Assembly: GCF_050433445.1 (NCBI RefSeq)
Contig: NZ_JBNPXF010000003.1
Span: 62,001-126,000 of the forward strand
DNA: 64,000 bases
Source: Kroppenstedtia sanguinis
GTDB lineage: Bacteria > Bacillota > Bacilli > Thermoactinomycetales > DSM-45169
Direction: 5' to 3'
In this document: in pieces, positions 15,376-24,415 of the stretch
Position numbering within the stretch: position 1 is the first letter of the stretch
How the letters are laid out: each line of letters starts with the position of its first letter
Program-made: the position numbers and the translations under genes
The notes under the pieces: generated by a model
What the model saw: only the letters and a program-made list of their open reading frames with translations
Told to the model about the DNA's origin: nothing
Databases searched by the model: none

Positions 15376-16431
15376 ATGGGACATTCCAGACCTTGGTACA
15401 GACGGCCATGGATTATCACCGGGGTGGTCACGGCAACCTTGTTTTTGTTGTTGTTTGTGATGCCGACACCTTACTACATCATGCAGCCGGGTTCTGCCCT
15501 GGAAGTGCGGCCGATGATTCAGGTGGAGGGTTCCAAGAACAAGGAACAAGGTGCCTTTTTCATGACCACCGTTTCCATGCGGGAAGGCAATCTGTTGGGG
15601 GCCATTCTCTCCAGATGGGATTCCCGATATGAGTTGTTGCCCAGAGAGCAGGTTTTGGTCGAGGGAGAGGATCCGGTGGAGTATGAGCGGAGACAAAAGG
15701 AAATCATGAAACAATCCCAACAAAATGCCGTTTTAGCCGCTTTTCGCGAAGCAGGGCATCCCTATAAGGAGCAGTTGCTAGGTGTCCGGGTTCTGCGGGT
15801 TTTGGAAAAAATGTCTGGTGCACAGGTGTTGAAGCAAGGGGATGTGATTCACCAGGTGAATGGAAAGCCGGTGAGAAGTCCGGAAGATCTGATCGGACAA
15901 CTGAGTGAAAAAAAAGTGGGTGAGACTGTTCGACTGGAACTCACTCGAAAGGGGAAAACTCTCACACCCGAAGTGAAGTTAGGATCGCTGGGAAAAGTGG
16001 GTGGGGAAGGTAGACCTGGGATTGGAATCGAGCCGATGACGGAAAGAAAGATTCAAACCCAACCTGAAGTGAAGATTCAAGCAGAGGAGATCGGCGGTCC
16101 TTCTGCCGGCTTGATGTTCTCTCTGGAGGTGATCAATCAGTTGGAAAACGGCGACTTAACCCAGGGCTACCGTGTCGCTGGCACCGGAACCATCTCAGCG
16201 AAAGGAGAGGTGGGCCAGATCGGAGGGATTCAGCACAAGATCGTGGCGGCGGAGGAGGAGGGGGCAGATATCTTTTTCGTGCCTGCAGATATTCGCCCCG
16301 GAGATTCTAATGAAAAAAAAGCAATCCGGACGGCAAAAAAGATCGGTGCCAACATGAAGGTGATCCCGGTGAAGAGTTTAAGTGAAGCGCTTGGGTTTCT
16401 GAAAAAACAAGAGTGGAAAAATGCTTCCTGA
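15376..16431 (+). CDS. ylbL: Membrane PDZ-Lon serine protease (SepM/YlbL family)
   Basis: 351 residues: an N-terminal membrane anchor (about 10-33, VVTATLFLLLFVMPTPYYIM), a PDZ domain (about 125-200, 'LKQGDVIHQVNGKPVRS'), and a C-terminal Lon-type S16 domain with catalytic Ser in 'GGPSAGLMFSLEV' and Lys in 'GGIQHKIVAA'. It faces outside the cell and is related to SepM, which trims the competence pheromone in streptococci, and to YlbL, linked to recovery from the DNA-damage checkpoint in B. subtilis. ATG overlaps nothing but follows the ylbK stop directly. Confidence 0.93.
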   Translation: MGHSRPWYRRPWIITGVVTATLFLLLFVMPTPYYIMQPGSALEVRPMIQVEGSKNKEQGAFFMTTVSMREGNLLGAILSRWDSRYELLPREQVLVEGEDPVEYERRQKEIMKQSQQNAVLAAFREAGHPYKEQLLGVRVLRVLEKMSGAQVLKQGDVIHQVNGKPVRSPEDLIGQLSEKKVGETVRLELTRKGKTLTPEVKLGSLGKVGGEGRPGIGIEPMTERKIQTQPEVKIQAEEIGGPSAGLMFSLEVINQLENGDLTQGYRVAGTGTISAKGEVGQIGGIQHKIVAAEEEGADIFFVPADIRPGDSNEKKAIRTAKKIGANMKVIPVKSLSEALGFLKKQEWKNAS

Positions 16432-16441
16432 AGGACGGACA

Positions 16442-16470
16442 TTGACTGAATCGGTTTTGTGACATATAAT
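16442..16470 (+). promoter_or_regulatory. Vegetative promoter of yceD-rpmF
   Basis: TTGACT (16442-16447), 17 bases, TATAAT (16465-16470); 27 bases upstream of the yceD start. Close to consensus. Confidence 0.85.
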
Positions 16471-16497
16471 TACCCTGTTTGAAAGGGAGTCGTGTAA

Positions 16498-17013
16498 ATG
16501 CTGTTCACATTCCGGGAGTTGAATCAAAGCACAGGTCCTCTTCACTGGGAAGAGGAAGTCCGGCTGAGAGGGGTCGAGAAGGAAAATTCCGATCTGATCC
16601 GACTGGAGCCAGTAAAGGTGGGGATTACGGCTTGGAAGGATCAAGGCCTGTTTCATATGCAAGGGGATCAGTCTGCAAAGGCGACCTTACGTTGTTCCCG
16701 GTGTCTTTCCGGATTTGACCAGACCTTATCCTCCCATTGGCATCGGGTGTTCACAGATGATGAAAACCGGGTGGAACCAAACGGGGAGGAGGAGGTCCTC
16801 CTCGTCTCTCTCGACCGGCCGACCGATTTGACTCCTTTTATCCGGGAGGCTTTGTTGCTGAGCATCCCCTTCGCTCCGGTATGTCGGGAGGACTGTAAGG
16901 GGTTGTGTCCCACATGCGGAACCGATTGGAACCAAGCCTCCTGCCAGTGCGACAACCGGCAGGTGAATCCTCGGTTAGCCAAACTGGGTGAACTGTTGAA
17001 CAGGGATCCATAA
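16498..17013 (+). CDS. yceD: YceD/DUF177 family protein (YlbN)
   Basis: 171 residues with the DUF177 zinc-ribbon-like pair of Cys motifs: 'LRCSRCLSGF' in the middle and 'CREDCKGLCPTCG' plus 'CQC' near the end. Family members accompany rpmF and are needed for normal 23S rRNA accumulation in E. coli and plants. The ATG at 16498 follows AAAGGGAG. It is 34 bases before rpmF, under the promoter at 16442. The molecular role is not settled. Confidence 0.92.
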   Translation: MLFTFRELNQSTGPLHWEEEVRLRGVEKENSDLIRLEPVKVGITAWKDQGLFHMQGDQSAKATLRCSRCLSGFDQTLSSHWHRVFTDDENRVEPNGEEEVLLVSLDRPTDLTPFIREALLLSIPFAPVCREDCKGLCPTCGTDWNQASCQCDNRQVNPRLAKLGELLNRDP

Positions 17014-17047
17014 TCCCCATGACGATTTTTAAGAGGGGGTGAAATGA

Positions 17048-17221
17048 ATGGCAGTACCTAAAAGAAGAACTTCCAAAACCCGCAAGCTCAAACGTCGGAC
17101 CCACATCAAACTGTCGGTCCCGGGGATGGTGAAATGCCCGCAGTGCGGTGAAATGAAACTGTCCCATCGTGTTTGCAAAGAGTGCGGTTACTACAAAGGG
17201 AATGAAGTGGTGAATGATTAA
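17048..17221 (+). CDS. rpmF: 50S ribosomal protein L32 (zinc form)
   Basis: 57 residues: MAVPKRRTSKTRKLKRRTH, then 'CPQCG' and 'CKECGYY', the four Cys of the zinc-binding (C+) L32 type. It is a large-subunit structural protein. ATG after GAGGGGGTG. It follows yceD as in nearly all bacteria and precedes the fapR operon; a strong terminator separates the two units. Confidence 0.97.
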   Translation: MAVPKRRTSKTRKLKRRTHIKLSVPGMVKCPQCGEMKLSHRVCKECGYYKGNEVVND

Positions 17222-17239
17222 CCTTCATCACGGTTGTCA

Positions 17240-17266
17240 AAGGGACCCATTATGCGGGTCCTTTTT
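17240..17266 (+). terminator. Terminator after rpmF
   Basis: AAGGGACCCATTATGCGGGTCC followed by TTTTTATTTT. Confidence 0.85.
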
Positions 17267-17277
17267 ATTTTCGGAGG

Positions 17278-17326
17278 TTGCCATTGAGAGAGGGTTCCGC
17301 TATACTGATTTAGTACTTGGTACTAG
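17278..17326 (+). promoter_or_regulatory. fapR promoter with FapR operator
   Basis: TTGCCA (17278-17283), 17 bases, TATACT (17301-17306). Directly downstream lies the palindrome TTAGTACTTGGTACTAG (about 17310-17326), matching the FapR box core TTAGTACC..-type inverted repeat. The operator covers the expected start site (about 17313), so FapR bound here would block the whole lipid operon, with malonyl-CoA as the known releasing ligand. Confidence 0.85.
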
Positions 17327-17359
17327 CACGTGGTGATAAAAGGTGGTGACCCCTCCACT

Positions 17360-17920
17360 GTGCGCCTGTCAAAAGGAGAGCGACAGAAAAAGTTGAAAGG
17401 GGCTCTGGAGTCTGAGCCGTTTTTGACTGACGAAGAAATGGCCCGTCGGTACAAGGTCAGTATCCAAACCATCCGACTGGATCGTATGGAGTTGGGAATC
17501 CCCGAGTTACGAGAACGAATTAAATACATGGCAGAGAGAAACTTTGATCAGGTTCGCTCCCTCGGACTAGAAGAAGTGATCGGGCATGTGACGGAATTGA
17601 AATTGGATCACAGCGGGATTTCAGAGTTGGAAATCCGGGAGGAGCATGTCTTTGCTCGTCATCAGATCGCCAGGGGCCACCACCTGTTTGCTCAGGCTAA
17701 TTCCTTGGCGGTGGCTGTGGTCGACGCGGAACTGGTGTTGACCGCCACTGCCGGGATCCGCTTTGTGCGGCCGGTTCGGCTAGGGGAAATATGTGTGGCA
17801 TATGCAAAGGTGGTCGATGCGACATCTCATCGCACACAGGTGGATGTTCGCACACTTGTCGGGGAAGAGAACGTTTTTCAAGGTGTATTCGATGTCTACC
17901 GCTCAAAGGAGGATCAATAA
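17360..17920 (+). CDS. fapR: Transcriptional regulator FapR, fatty acid and phospholipid synthesis
   Basis: 186 residues, like B. subtilis FapR (188). An N-terminal DeoR-like helix-turn-helix ('EEMARRYKVSIQTIRLDRMELGIPELRER', shown in part) precedes a hot-dog-fold effector domain with the conserved 'ARHQIARGHHLFAQANSLA'. Malonyl-CoA binding there releases it from DNA. I choose the GTG at 17360, with AAAGGTGGTGA 10 bases upstream; the in-frame GTG at 17330 would leave almost no leader after the promoter. It is autoregulated by the operator at 17310, and plsX starts right after its stop. Confidence 0.93.
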   Translation: MRLSKGERQKKLKGALESEPFLTDEEMARRYKVSIQTIRLDRMELGIPELRERIKYMAERNFDQVRSLGLEEVIGHVTELKLDHSGISELEIREEHVFARHQIARGHHLFAQANSLAVAVVDAELVLTATAGIRFVRPVRLGEICVAYAKVVDATSHRTQVDVRTLVGEENVFQGVFDVYRSKEDQ

Positions 17921-18912
17921 TGCGGATTGCATTGGACATCATGGGTGGAGATCATGCGCCAGTTGCCTTGGTAGAGGGAGCTCTACATGCAGCTGAGGAG
18001 TGGTCGGATACAGAACTGATCCTTCTGGGACCGGCGGAAAAATCTGAGTCCTTGCTGAAAGGAAAACGTCCTGCCAATCTCACTCTGAGAGCGGTGGAAG
18101 AGTGGATTCTAGCGGAGGAAGAGCCGGTACGGGCGATTCGTCGAAAAAAAGGTTCCACGATTGTGGTCGGTTGTCGGATGGTGCGGGAAGGTGAAGCGGA
18201 TGCATTCATCAGTGCTGGGAATACAGGGGCGTTGATGGCCGCTGGCACGATGGTAACCGGCCGTCTCGATGGAATTGCGCGTCCAGCTCTGGCTCCGATG
18301 TTTCCCACTCTCGATGGGAAGGGAATGCTGGTATTAGATGTGGGAGCGAACCCGGAGGCACGCCCTGAGCACTTGGAACAGTATGCCTTGATGGGTAGCA
18401 TCTATGCTGAAAAAGTGCTCGGCTTCGAAAACCCACGGGTGGGCCTCCTCAATATTGGCACCGAAGAAGGAAAAGGGACCTCGTTGATCACTGAATCCTA
18501 TGCGCGAATCCGGGAATTGCCGATCCATTTCGTCGGCAATGTGGAAGCGCGGAATGTGATGGAAGGTGACTGCGATGTGCTGGTGTGTGACGGATTCACT
18601 GGCAACGTTCTTCTCAAAAACTCGGAGGGCGTGGCGAAAGCGATTTTTGGACGTCTGAAGGAGGAGCTGACCCGAAGTCCCGCCACCAAACTGGCCGCCG
18701 CGATCCTCAAACCGAGCCTGAAACGATTTGCCAAGGATATGGATTATAAAGAGCATGGGGGAGCGCCGCTCCTTGGTTTGAGAGGGCCAGTGGTGAAGGC
18801 CCACGGTTCTTCTGATGCCCTTGCGGTGTACAATGCGGTTCGCCAGGCCCGCCGCTTTGTTCAACGGGATGTGGTCCAAGGGATATCCGAGGAACTACAA
18901 CGACTTGGATAG
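17921..18912 (+). CDS. plsX: Phosphate acyltransferase PlsX
   Basis: 330 residues: 'IALDIMGGDHAPVA' at the start, 'SAGNTGALMAAG', 'DVGANPEA', 'GLLNIGTEEGKG' and the C-terminal 'YKEHGGAPLLGL'. It converts acyl-ACP to acyl phosphate for glycerol-3-phosphate acylation, the step where FakA product also feeds in. The ATG at 17921 follows the fapR stop with AAAGGAGGATC as RBS inside fapR. The order fapR-plsX is the standard FapR operon head. Confidence 0.96.
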
Positions 18913-18924
18913 GAGATGAGTATC

Positions 18925-19920
18925 ATGGGATCGGTGGGGATCATTGGCACAGGAGCTTATCTCCCCGAAAAAGTGCTGACGAATGCTGACTTGGAGAAAA
19001 TGGTGGATACCAATGACGAGTGGATCGTCAGCCGAACGGGGATCCGGGAGCGGAGGATTGCTGCTGACGACCAGGCTTCTTCGGACTTGGCGGTAGAAGC
19101 GGGTCGGCGGGCATTGGAGTCTGCAGGGATCGAGGCGAAGGACCTGGATCTGATCATCGTGGCCACGGTGACCCCGGATATGTCTTTCCCTGCTACGGCT
19201 TGTCTAGTTCAGGATCGGTTGGGAGCGGACAAGGCGGCCACTTTTGACTTGTCTGCTGCCTGCACCGGATTTCTGTATGGACTCTCTGTTGCTACGCAAT
19301 TTATTGCCAACGGGATGTACCGGCATGCTTTGGTGATTGGGGTGGATTGCCTTTCCAAGATCACTGATTTTGCGGACCGAAACACTTGTATCCTGTTCGG
19401 GGATGGAGCGGGAGCTGCAGTGTTGGGGCCGGTGGCTGAGGGGAAAGGATTTCTCTCTTTTGAATTGGGGGGAGACGGTTCCGGCGGGCATCTGTTGAAG
19501 CAACCGGCTGGTGGTTCCCGGATTCCGGCAACTGAAAAATCGGTGGAAGATCGTCTCCACTTTATTTCTATGAAGGGCCGGGAGGTCTTTAAATTCGCCG
19601 TTCGAGTCCTAGGAAGCTCTGCGGAGGAAGCCCTGCGCAAAGCAGGAATGACCAAGGAAGATATTGATTTATTGATTCCCCATCAGGCCAACACGCGCAT
19701 TATCGACAACGCCGTCCAACGTCTGGGGTTATCCCGGGAGAAAGTGGTGATCAACCTGGATCGCTATGGCAATATGTCTTCCGCCTCCATTCCCGTCGCT
19801 TTGGATGAGGCGGTCCGAAATGGACGTATCAAACAGGACGACACCTTGGTGTTGGTCGGTTTCGGCGGGGGAATGACCTGGGGAGCGTCGGTGATGAAGT
19901 GGACCATGGAGACGAACTGA
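18925..19920 (+). CDS. fabH: 3-oxoacyl-ACP synthase III
   Basis: 331 residues. The catalytic triad is visible: Cys in 'LSAACTGFLYGL' (about residue 113), His in 'PHQANTRI' (about 253) and Asn in 'DRYGNMSSASIP' (about 283). It condenses acyl-CoA with malonyl-ACP to start fatty acid synthesis; in Bacillales FabH sets iso/anteiso branching through primer choice. I choose the ATG at 18925, spaced correctly from TAGGAGA; an ATG at 18916 overlaps that site. Its place inside the fapR operon differs from B. subtilis, where fabHA lies with fabF elsewhere. Confidence 0.95.
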   Translation: MGSVGIIGTGAYLPEKVLTNADLEKMVDTNDEWIVSRTGIRERRIAADDQASSDLAVEAGRRALESAGIEAKDLDLIIVATVTPDMSFPATACLVQDRLGADKAATFDLSAACTGFLYGLSVATQFIANGMYRHALVIGVDCLSKITDFADRNTCILFGDGAGAAVLGPVAEGKGFLSFELGGDGSGGHLLKQPAGGSRIPATEKSVEDRLHFISMKGREVFKFAVRVLGSSAEEALRKAGMTKEDIDLLIPHQANTRIIDNAVQRLGLSREKVVINLDRYGNMSSASIPVALDEAVRNGRIKQDDTLVLVGFGGGMTWGASVMKWTMETN

Positions 19921-19946
19921 TCCACACCTGAAGGAGGACGGTATTC

Positions 19947-20882
19947 TTGGGCAAAACAGCATTTTTGTTTCCGGGACAAGGCTCTCAGGCTGTCGGGATG
20001 GGAAAAGTGGACTATGATGTAGATTCACAGGTCCGGGGCGTGTTTGAAGAGGCTGATGATGCCCTGGGTTACTCCCTTTCCCGCCTCTGTTTTGAGGGGC
20101 CGGAAGAAGACCTTCGGCTGACAGCCCATGCCCAACCCGCCATTCTCACCACGAGTGTGGCTTTGTATCGCATGGTGGAGAGGGCAGGCTTGACAGCGGA
20201 TTTTGTGGCCGGTCACAGTCTGGGAGAGTATTCTGCGCTGGTGGCAGCCGAGGCTATATCCTTTCAAGATGCAGTCCGTACCGTGAGAAAGCGGGGTCTG
20301 TTGATGGAAGAGGCGGTTCCTGCTGGCAAGGGGACGATGTCAGCGGTGATCGGTCTGGACCGGGAGAGTGTGGACCGGATTTGTCGAGAAGTGAGTGGGG
20401 AGCAGGGAGAGGTGGAGCCGGCAAATTACAACTGTCCGGGACAACTGGTGATCTCAGGCAGTAAAGAAGCGGTGGAAGCGGCTGGCGCGAGAGCGAAAGA
20501 AGCTGGAGCCCGTCGCGTGCTCCCTCTGTCCGTCAGCGGACCCTTCCACTCCAGTCTGATGCAGCCAGCGGCGGACCGGATGAGTGAGGTGTTGGACCAG
20601 TTGGATATCCGGGAAGCCCGGATTCCGATGGTGGCCAACGTTTCCGCTCGCCCGCAACAGGAAGTCGCCGACATCCGCAAAGCGCTGGTCCAACAAGTGG
20701 CCGCTCCCGTTCTGTGGGAGGACAGCATCCGCCGCTTGATCGAGGAAGGCGTGGATACCTTTGTAGAGATCGGTCCAGGGAATGTATTGACCGGATTGGT
20801 GCGAAAGATCCAGCGAGGGGTTACGGCTTTCTCCATTCAAGATGGAGAATCGATGAGGAAAACTTTGGATAAAATGAAGTAA
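19947..20882 (+). CDS. fabD: Malonyl-CoA:ACP transacylase
   Basis: 311 residues: 'FLFPGQGSQAVGMG' at the start, nucleophile Ser in 'AGHSLGEYSAL' (about residue 91), His in 'SVSGPFHSSLM' and 'FVEIGPGNVLTGL' near the end. It loads malonyl groups on ACP. The start is a TTG at 19947, with AAGGAGG 9 bases upstream and no better ATG. It follows fabH by 26 bases in the same operon. Confidence 0.96.
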   Translation: MGKTAFLFPGQGSQAVGMGKVDYDVDSQVRGVFEEADDALGYSLSRLCFEGPEEDLRLTAHAQPAILTTSVALYRMVERAGLTADFVAGHSLGEYSALVAAEAISFQDAVRTVRKRGLLMEEAVPAGKGTMSAVIGLDRESVDRICREVSGEQGEVEPANYNCPGQLVISGSKEAVEAAGARAKEAGARRVLPLSVSGPFHSSLMQPAADRMSEVLDQLDIREARIPMVANVSARPQQEVADIRKALVQQVAAPVLWEDSIRRLIEEGVDTFVEIGPGNVLTGLVRKIQRGVTAFSIQDGESMRKTLDKMK

Positions 20883-20895
20883 AAGGGGGTTCATC

Positions 20896-21639
20896 ATGTT
20901 AAGCGGCAAGGTCGCAATGGTGACCGGGGGTTCCCGGGGAATCGGTCGGTCGATCAGTATCTCACTGGCCAAAGCCGGGGCAGATGTGGCGATCATTTAT
21001 GCAGGGAACCGAGATGCGGCGGAGGAAACTGCGGAAAAGGTCCGGGAAACTGGTAGGCAAGTCGTAACCATCCAGGCGGATGTTTCAGATGCCGGACAGG
21101 TCAACTCCGCTGTGAAAGAGGCTCTCAAAACCTGGGGTCGGATCGATATCCTGGTAAACAATGCCGGTATTACTCGGGATAATCTGATGCTGCGCATGAA
21201 AGAGGAGGATTGGGACCGGGTGGTGGATACCAACCTGAAAGGAGTCTTCCTCTGTATCAAGGCAGTCACTCGACCGATGTTGAAGCAACGGGCTGGTCGG
21301 ATCATCAATATCAGCTCCGTTGTCGGAGTCTCGGGCAATCCGGGGCAGGCCAACTATGTGGCAGCCAAAGCCGGAGTGATCGGTCTCACCAAATCCGCGG
21401 CCAAGGAGCTCGCCAGTCGTGGGATTACCGTCAATGCAGTAGCCCCCGGATTTATTGAAACGGATATGACGGACCAACTGAATGAAGAGATCCGTAGGGA
21501 AATGATCAGTCAAATCCCTCTTGCCCGATTTGGCAAGCCGGAGGATGTGGCGGGGGCGGTCCAGTTCCTCGCTTCTGATTTGGCAGGTTACATCACAGGT
21601 CAAACCCTCCATGTCAACGGAGGCATGGTCACTTCTTGA
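20896..21639 (+). CDS. fabG: 3-oxoacyl-ACP reductase
   Basis: 247 residues, a short-chain dehydrogenase: NADPH-binding 'TGGSRGIGRSI', 'NNAGI', catalytic Ser in 'INISSVVG' and Tyr/Lys in 'YVAAK', C-terminal 'ITGQTLHVNGG'. It performs the first reduction of each elongation cycle. ATG after AAAGGGGG; 13 bases past fabD. Confidence 0.96.
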   Translation: MLSGKVAMVTGGSRGIGRSISISLAKAGADVAIIYAGNRDAAEETAEKVRETGRQVVTIQADVSDAGQVNSAVKEALKTWGRIDILVNNAGITRDNLMLRMKEEDWDRVVDTNLKGVFLCIKAVTRPMLKQRAGRIINISSVVGVSGNPGQANYVAAKAGVIGLTKSAAKELASRGITVNAVAPGFIETDMTDQLNEEIRREMISQIPLARFGKPEDVAGAVQFLASDLAGYITGQTLHVNGGMVTS

Positions 21640-21678
21640 GGCTGTGAACCTTTGCTAGTTTTTTTGCAGGTCATTTCG

Positions 21679-21684
21679 TATAAT
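21679..21684 (+). promoter_or_regulatory. Likely -10 element of an acpP promoter
   Basis: TATAAT 21 bases before the acpP RBS; the -35 region (around 21656) is poor. This would give acpP, needed in large amounts, extra transcription beyond the fapR operon. Confidence 0.5.
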
Positions 21685-21705
21685 ACGAGAGGGGAGGTGA
21701 AGGTA

Positions 21706-21939
21706 ATGGCAGATACGCTAGATCAAGTCAAACGCATCATCGTGGATCGTCTGGGGGTGGATGCTTCCGAAGTTACCTTGGAAGCATCGATCAAGGATGA
21801 CCTGGGAGCTGACTCCCTCGATGTGATGGACATGATTCTTGAACTTGAAGATGAGTTTTCTATGGAGATTTCCGATGAGGAAGCAGAAAAGATCAACACG
21901 GTGAAAGATATCGTTACTTATATCGAATCCCGTGCCTAA
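21706..21939 (+). CDS. acpP: Acyl carrier protein
   Basis: 77 residues, acidic. The phosphopantetheine site is 'GADSLDVMD' (Ser about 37). It carries growing acyl chains; CoaD, encoded 9 kb upstream, lies on the path to its prosthetic group. I use the ATG at 21706, after GGGGAGGTGAAGG; the reading from 21652 includes the promoter region. fabF follows after a small hairpin. Confidence 0.97.
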   Translation: MADTLDQVKRIIVDRLGVDASEVTLEASIKDDLGADSLDVMDMILELEDEFSMEISDEEAEKINTVKDIVTYIESRA

Positions 21940-21950
21940 AGGAGTCGGAA

Positions 21951-21973
21951 GTCCCGTTGGTTGACGGGACTTT
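21951..21973 (+). terminator. Hairpin after acpP, weak terminator
   Basis: GTCCCG TTGGTTGA CGGGAC followed by TTTCTCCCC. The T run is short, so partial readthrough to fabF is likely; this would lower fabF, rnc relative to acpP. Confidence 0.55.
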
Positions 21974-22025
21974 CTCCCCTTTATCATCTTCCCATGGCAC
22001 GTAAAATTCAAAGGCGGTGACGAGA

Positions 22026-23273
22026 TTGTCGAAGCGAGTAGTGATCACCGGTTTGGGGGTCCTCTCACCGATCGGCAACGACATCCCGACGTTTTGGAAT
22101 AACCTGATCAACGGGAAATCGGGTATTGGGCCGGTAACTCAGTTTGATGCAAGCGATTATCCCACTCAAATTGCGGGAGAGGTTAAAGACTTTGATCCTC
22201 TGAAATATATGAGCCGCAAGGAAGTCCGGCGGATGGATCGCTTCGTCCAACTGGCAGTGGGAGCTTCACTAAATGCGTTGCAACACGCCGGTCTCGAGAT
22301 GTCCAAAGAGGATCCGGATCGGGTGGGAACCTATATTGGTTCGGGGATCGGCGGGCTGAAGACTTGGGAAGTGGAGCACAGCAAGCTCATGGAAAAAGGT
22401 CCACGCCGGGTCAGTCCCTTTTTTATCCCTATGATGATCGCCAACATGGCGGCAGGTCAGGTCTCTATCTCCGTCGGGGCAAAGGGGCCTAATAGTTCTG
22501 CAGTTTCAGCCTGCGCTACGGGTACCCACTCCATTGGGGACGCGGCCAAGATCATCCAGCGGGGAGATGCCGATGTGATGATTGCCGGAGGTGCAGAAGC
22601 GACTATAAGTCCGATGGCCTTTGCCGGTTTTTGTGCAAACAAAGCGATGACTACCCGAAATGATGAACCGGAAAAAGCGAGCCGTCCTTTTGATAAGGAA
22701 CGCGACGGTTTTGTCATGGGGGAAGGAGCCGGGATTGTCGTCCTGGAGAGTCTGGATCACGCCCTTTCCCGAGGTGCGGAGATCTTCGCGGAAGTGGCCG
22801 GTTATGGGATGAGCGGCGACGCCTATCATCTGACAGCCCCGGCACCGGACGGAGAAGGCGCCGCCCGGGCGATGAAGTGGGCACTGAAGGATGCAGGATT
22901 GGAACCGGAAGAGATCGGTTATATTAATGCTCATGGGACTTCCACCGATGCAAACGACAAGACTGAAACCATGGCCATCAAGACCGTTTTTGGTGACCAT
23001 GCCTATAAAATGGCGGTTAGTTCCACTAAGTCGATGACCGGCCATCTGTTGGGGGCGGCCGGTGGTGTCGAAGCGATTGCCTCCGCTCTCACTTTGAAGG
23101 AGCAAATCCTGCCCCCGACGATTAACTATGAATACCCCGACCCCGAGTGTGATTTGGACTATGTTCCCAATGAATCCCGACAGGCATCGGTTCGGGTAGC
23201 CTTGTCCAACTCACTTGGCTTTGGTGGCCACAATGCGACCCTCGCTCTGAAGAAATATGACGGGGCCGAATAA
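22026..23273 (+). CDS. fabF: 3-oxoacyl-ACP synthase II
   Basis: 415 residues. Cys in 'VSACATGTHSIG' (about residue 163), His in 'INAHGTST' and 'STKSMTGHLLGAAGG' form the KAS II active site. It catalyses chain elongation. I prefer the TTG at 22026, which is spaced well from AAAGGCGGTGA; a GTG at 22017 inside that site is the alternative. Together with fabH, fabD, fabG and acpP the operon holds most of the elongation set; no dehydratase or enoyl reductase gene is in the window. Confidence 0.95.
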   Translation: MSKRVVITGLGVLSPIGNDIPTFWNNLINGKSGIGPVTQFDASDYPTQIAGEVKDFDPLKYMSRKEVRRMDRFVQLAVGASLNALQHAGLEMSKEDPDRVGTYIGSGIGGLKTWEVEHSKLMEKGPRRVSPFFIPMMIANMAAGQVSISVGAKGPNSSAVSACATGTHSIGDAAKIIQRGDADVMIAGGAEATISPMAFAGFCANKAMTTRNDEPEKASRPFDKERDGFVMGEGAGIVVLESLDHALSRGAEIFAEVAGYGMSGDAYHLTAPAPDGEGAARAMKWALKDAGLEPEEIGYINAHGTSTDANDKTETMAIKTVFGDHAYKMAVSSTKSMTGHLLGAAGGVEAIASALTLKEQILPPTINYEYPDPECDLDYVPNESRQASVRVALSNSLGFGGHNATLALKKYDGAE

Positions 23274-23290
23274 GCAGGTGGTGATCGGAG

Positions 23291-23986
23291 TTGAATCTGG
23301 CCGAACTTGGACAGACCATCGGCCTGTCTCTCCAGAATAAAGATTTGTTTTTACAAGCATTCACCCACACCTCTTTTGCCCATGAGCGGAAAGGGGAACG
23401 CCATCAACTGGATAACGAACGGTTGGAGTTCCTCGGTGACGCTGTCCTGGAGCTGACGGTTTCAGAGCACCTCTACCACCGGTTCCCCCATCTGAAAGAA
23501 GGGGATTTGACCCGGATGAGGGCTCGGATCGTCTGTGAGCCGTCTTTGGCTTCTTTCGCCCAGGATCTGAACTTCGGTAAGCATATCCGGTTGGGTAAGG
23601 GAGAAGAGCTTACCGGGGGTCGCAATCGTCCTGCCCTGCTGGCAGATGTTTTTGAAGCTTTTATCGGTGCACTGTATTTGGAAAAGGGTTTGGACGGGGT
23701 GATTGCTTTTATGAACCGAATGATTCTCCCCCGTATTGACGATCAATGGCTCGCTCAGGGCTCTGATGCCAAGAGCCGGCTACAGGAAGCGGTGCAACAG
23801 GAGCATCTTGGTTCTTTGATGTATCAGATTGTCGATGTCCAGGGACCGGCCCATGACCGTCAGTTTGTGGCTGAAGTGTGGTTGTCCGGAGAAAAGCTGG
23901 GAACCGGAGCGGGACGTTCCAAAAAAGAAGCGGAACAGCAGGCAGCTGCCGAGGGACTTCAGCGGTTTCAACAACAAAAACAGTAG
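23291..23986 (+). CDS. rnc: Ribonuclease III
   Basis: 231 residues: signature 'NERLEFLGDAVLEL', second acidic site 'LLADVFEAFIGALYLE', and a C-terminal double-stranded RNA-binding domain from about residue 155 ('DAKSRLQEAVQQ' to 'KKEAEQQAAAEGL'). It processes rRNA precursors and structured RNAs. TTG start at 23291 after AGGTGGTGA. 17 bases after fabF, and closed by a terminator; the usual rnc-smc junction is interrupted here by a MITE and csaA. Confidence 0.95.
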   Translation: MNLAELGQTIGLSLQNKDLFLQAFTHTSFAHERKGERHQLDNERLEFLGDAVLELTVSEHLYHRFPHLKEGDLTRMRARIVCEPSLASFAQDLNFGKHIRLGKGEELTGGRNRPALLADVFEAFIGALYLEKGLDGVIAFMNRMILPRIDDQWLAQGSDAKSRLQEAVQQEHLGSLMYQIVDVQGPAHDRQFVAEVWLSGEKLGTGAGRSKKEAEQQAAAEGLQRFQQQKQ

Positions 23987-23995
23987 ATAGACGAG

Positions 23996-24028
23996 CCACC
24001 GGTTTCCCAGGACGAGAACCGGTGGTTT
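23996..24028 (+). terminator. Terminator after rnc
   Basis: CCACCGGTTT (23996-24005) with GAACCGGTGG-type arm ending at 24024, then TTTTC. Confidence 0.85.
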
Positions 24029-24177
24029 TCATATTTGAAAGCCCAGATCGACAGGATTCCCTCCGCCTTCTATCGAATCTCCCCTTGGTATAAAAGGAGT
24101 GATTCGATTTGTGGGACCGATTGGATTTGAGAAACCTTCTTTCCACGATCACACGGATCGGGAGAGATAGGCCCCAT

Positions 24178-24378
24178 CAGGCGTGTTGATTATCCATATT
24201 TTAGGCAGGAAATCAGGTCGGGAGGGTGGAACGGTGAAGAGCCTTTGTGTTCTTTGCAAGAGATCGTAGCCGTCCCACCCTCCCCGTCCCCTCAAGCCAT
24301 ATTTTACGATGGGGGATGGGAAGAGCGAAAGGGTCGTTTCGTTCCCGTCATCCTCTTTATGGTTCATCAACAGCCCTG
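24178..24378 (+). mobile_element. MITE type A, copy 2, with 9-bp target duplication
   Basis: 201 bp, the same layout as 11568-11769: left end CAGGCGTGTTGATTATCC, right end ATCAACAGCCCTG. Exact flanking duplication AGGCCCCAT (24169-24177 and 24379-24387). The long stem arms here are GGGAGGGTGGAACGG and CCGTCCCACCCTCCC: one T-A pair of copy 1 has become G-C and its T-G wobble has become T-A, with one A-C mismatch. No ORF. It lies between rnc and csaA. Confidence 0.9.
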
Positions 24379-24415
24379 AGGCCCCATCATTATTTTTGAA
24401 ACAGGAGGAATGGAG

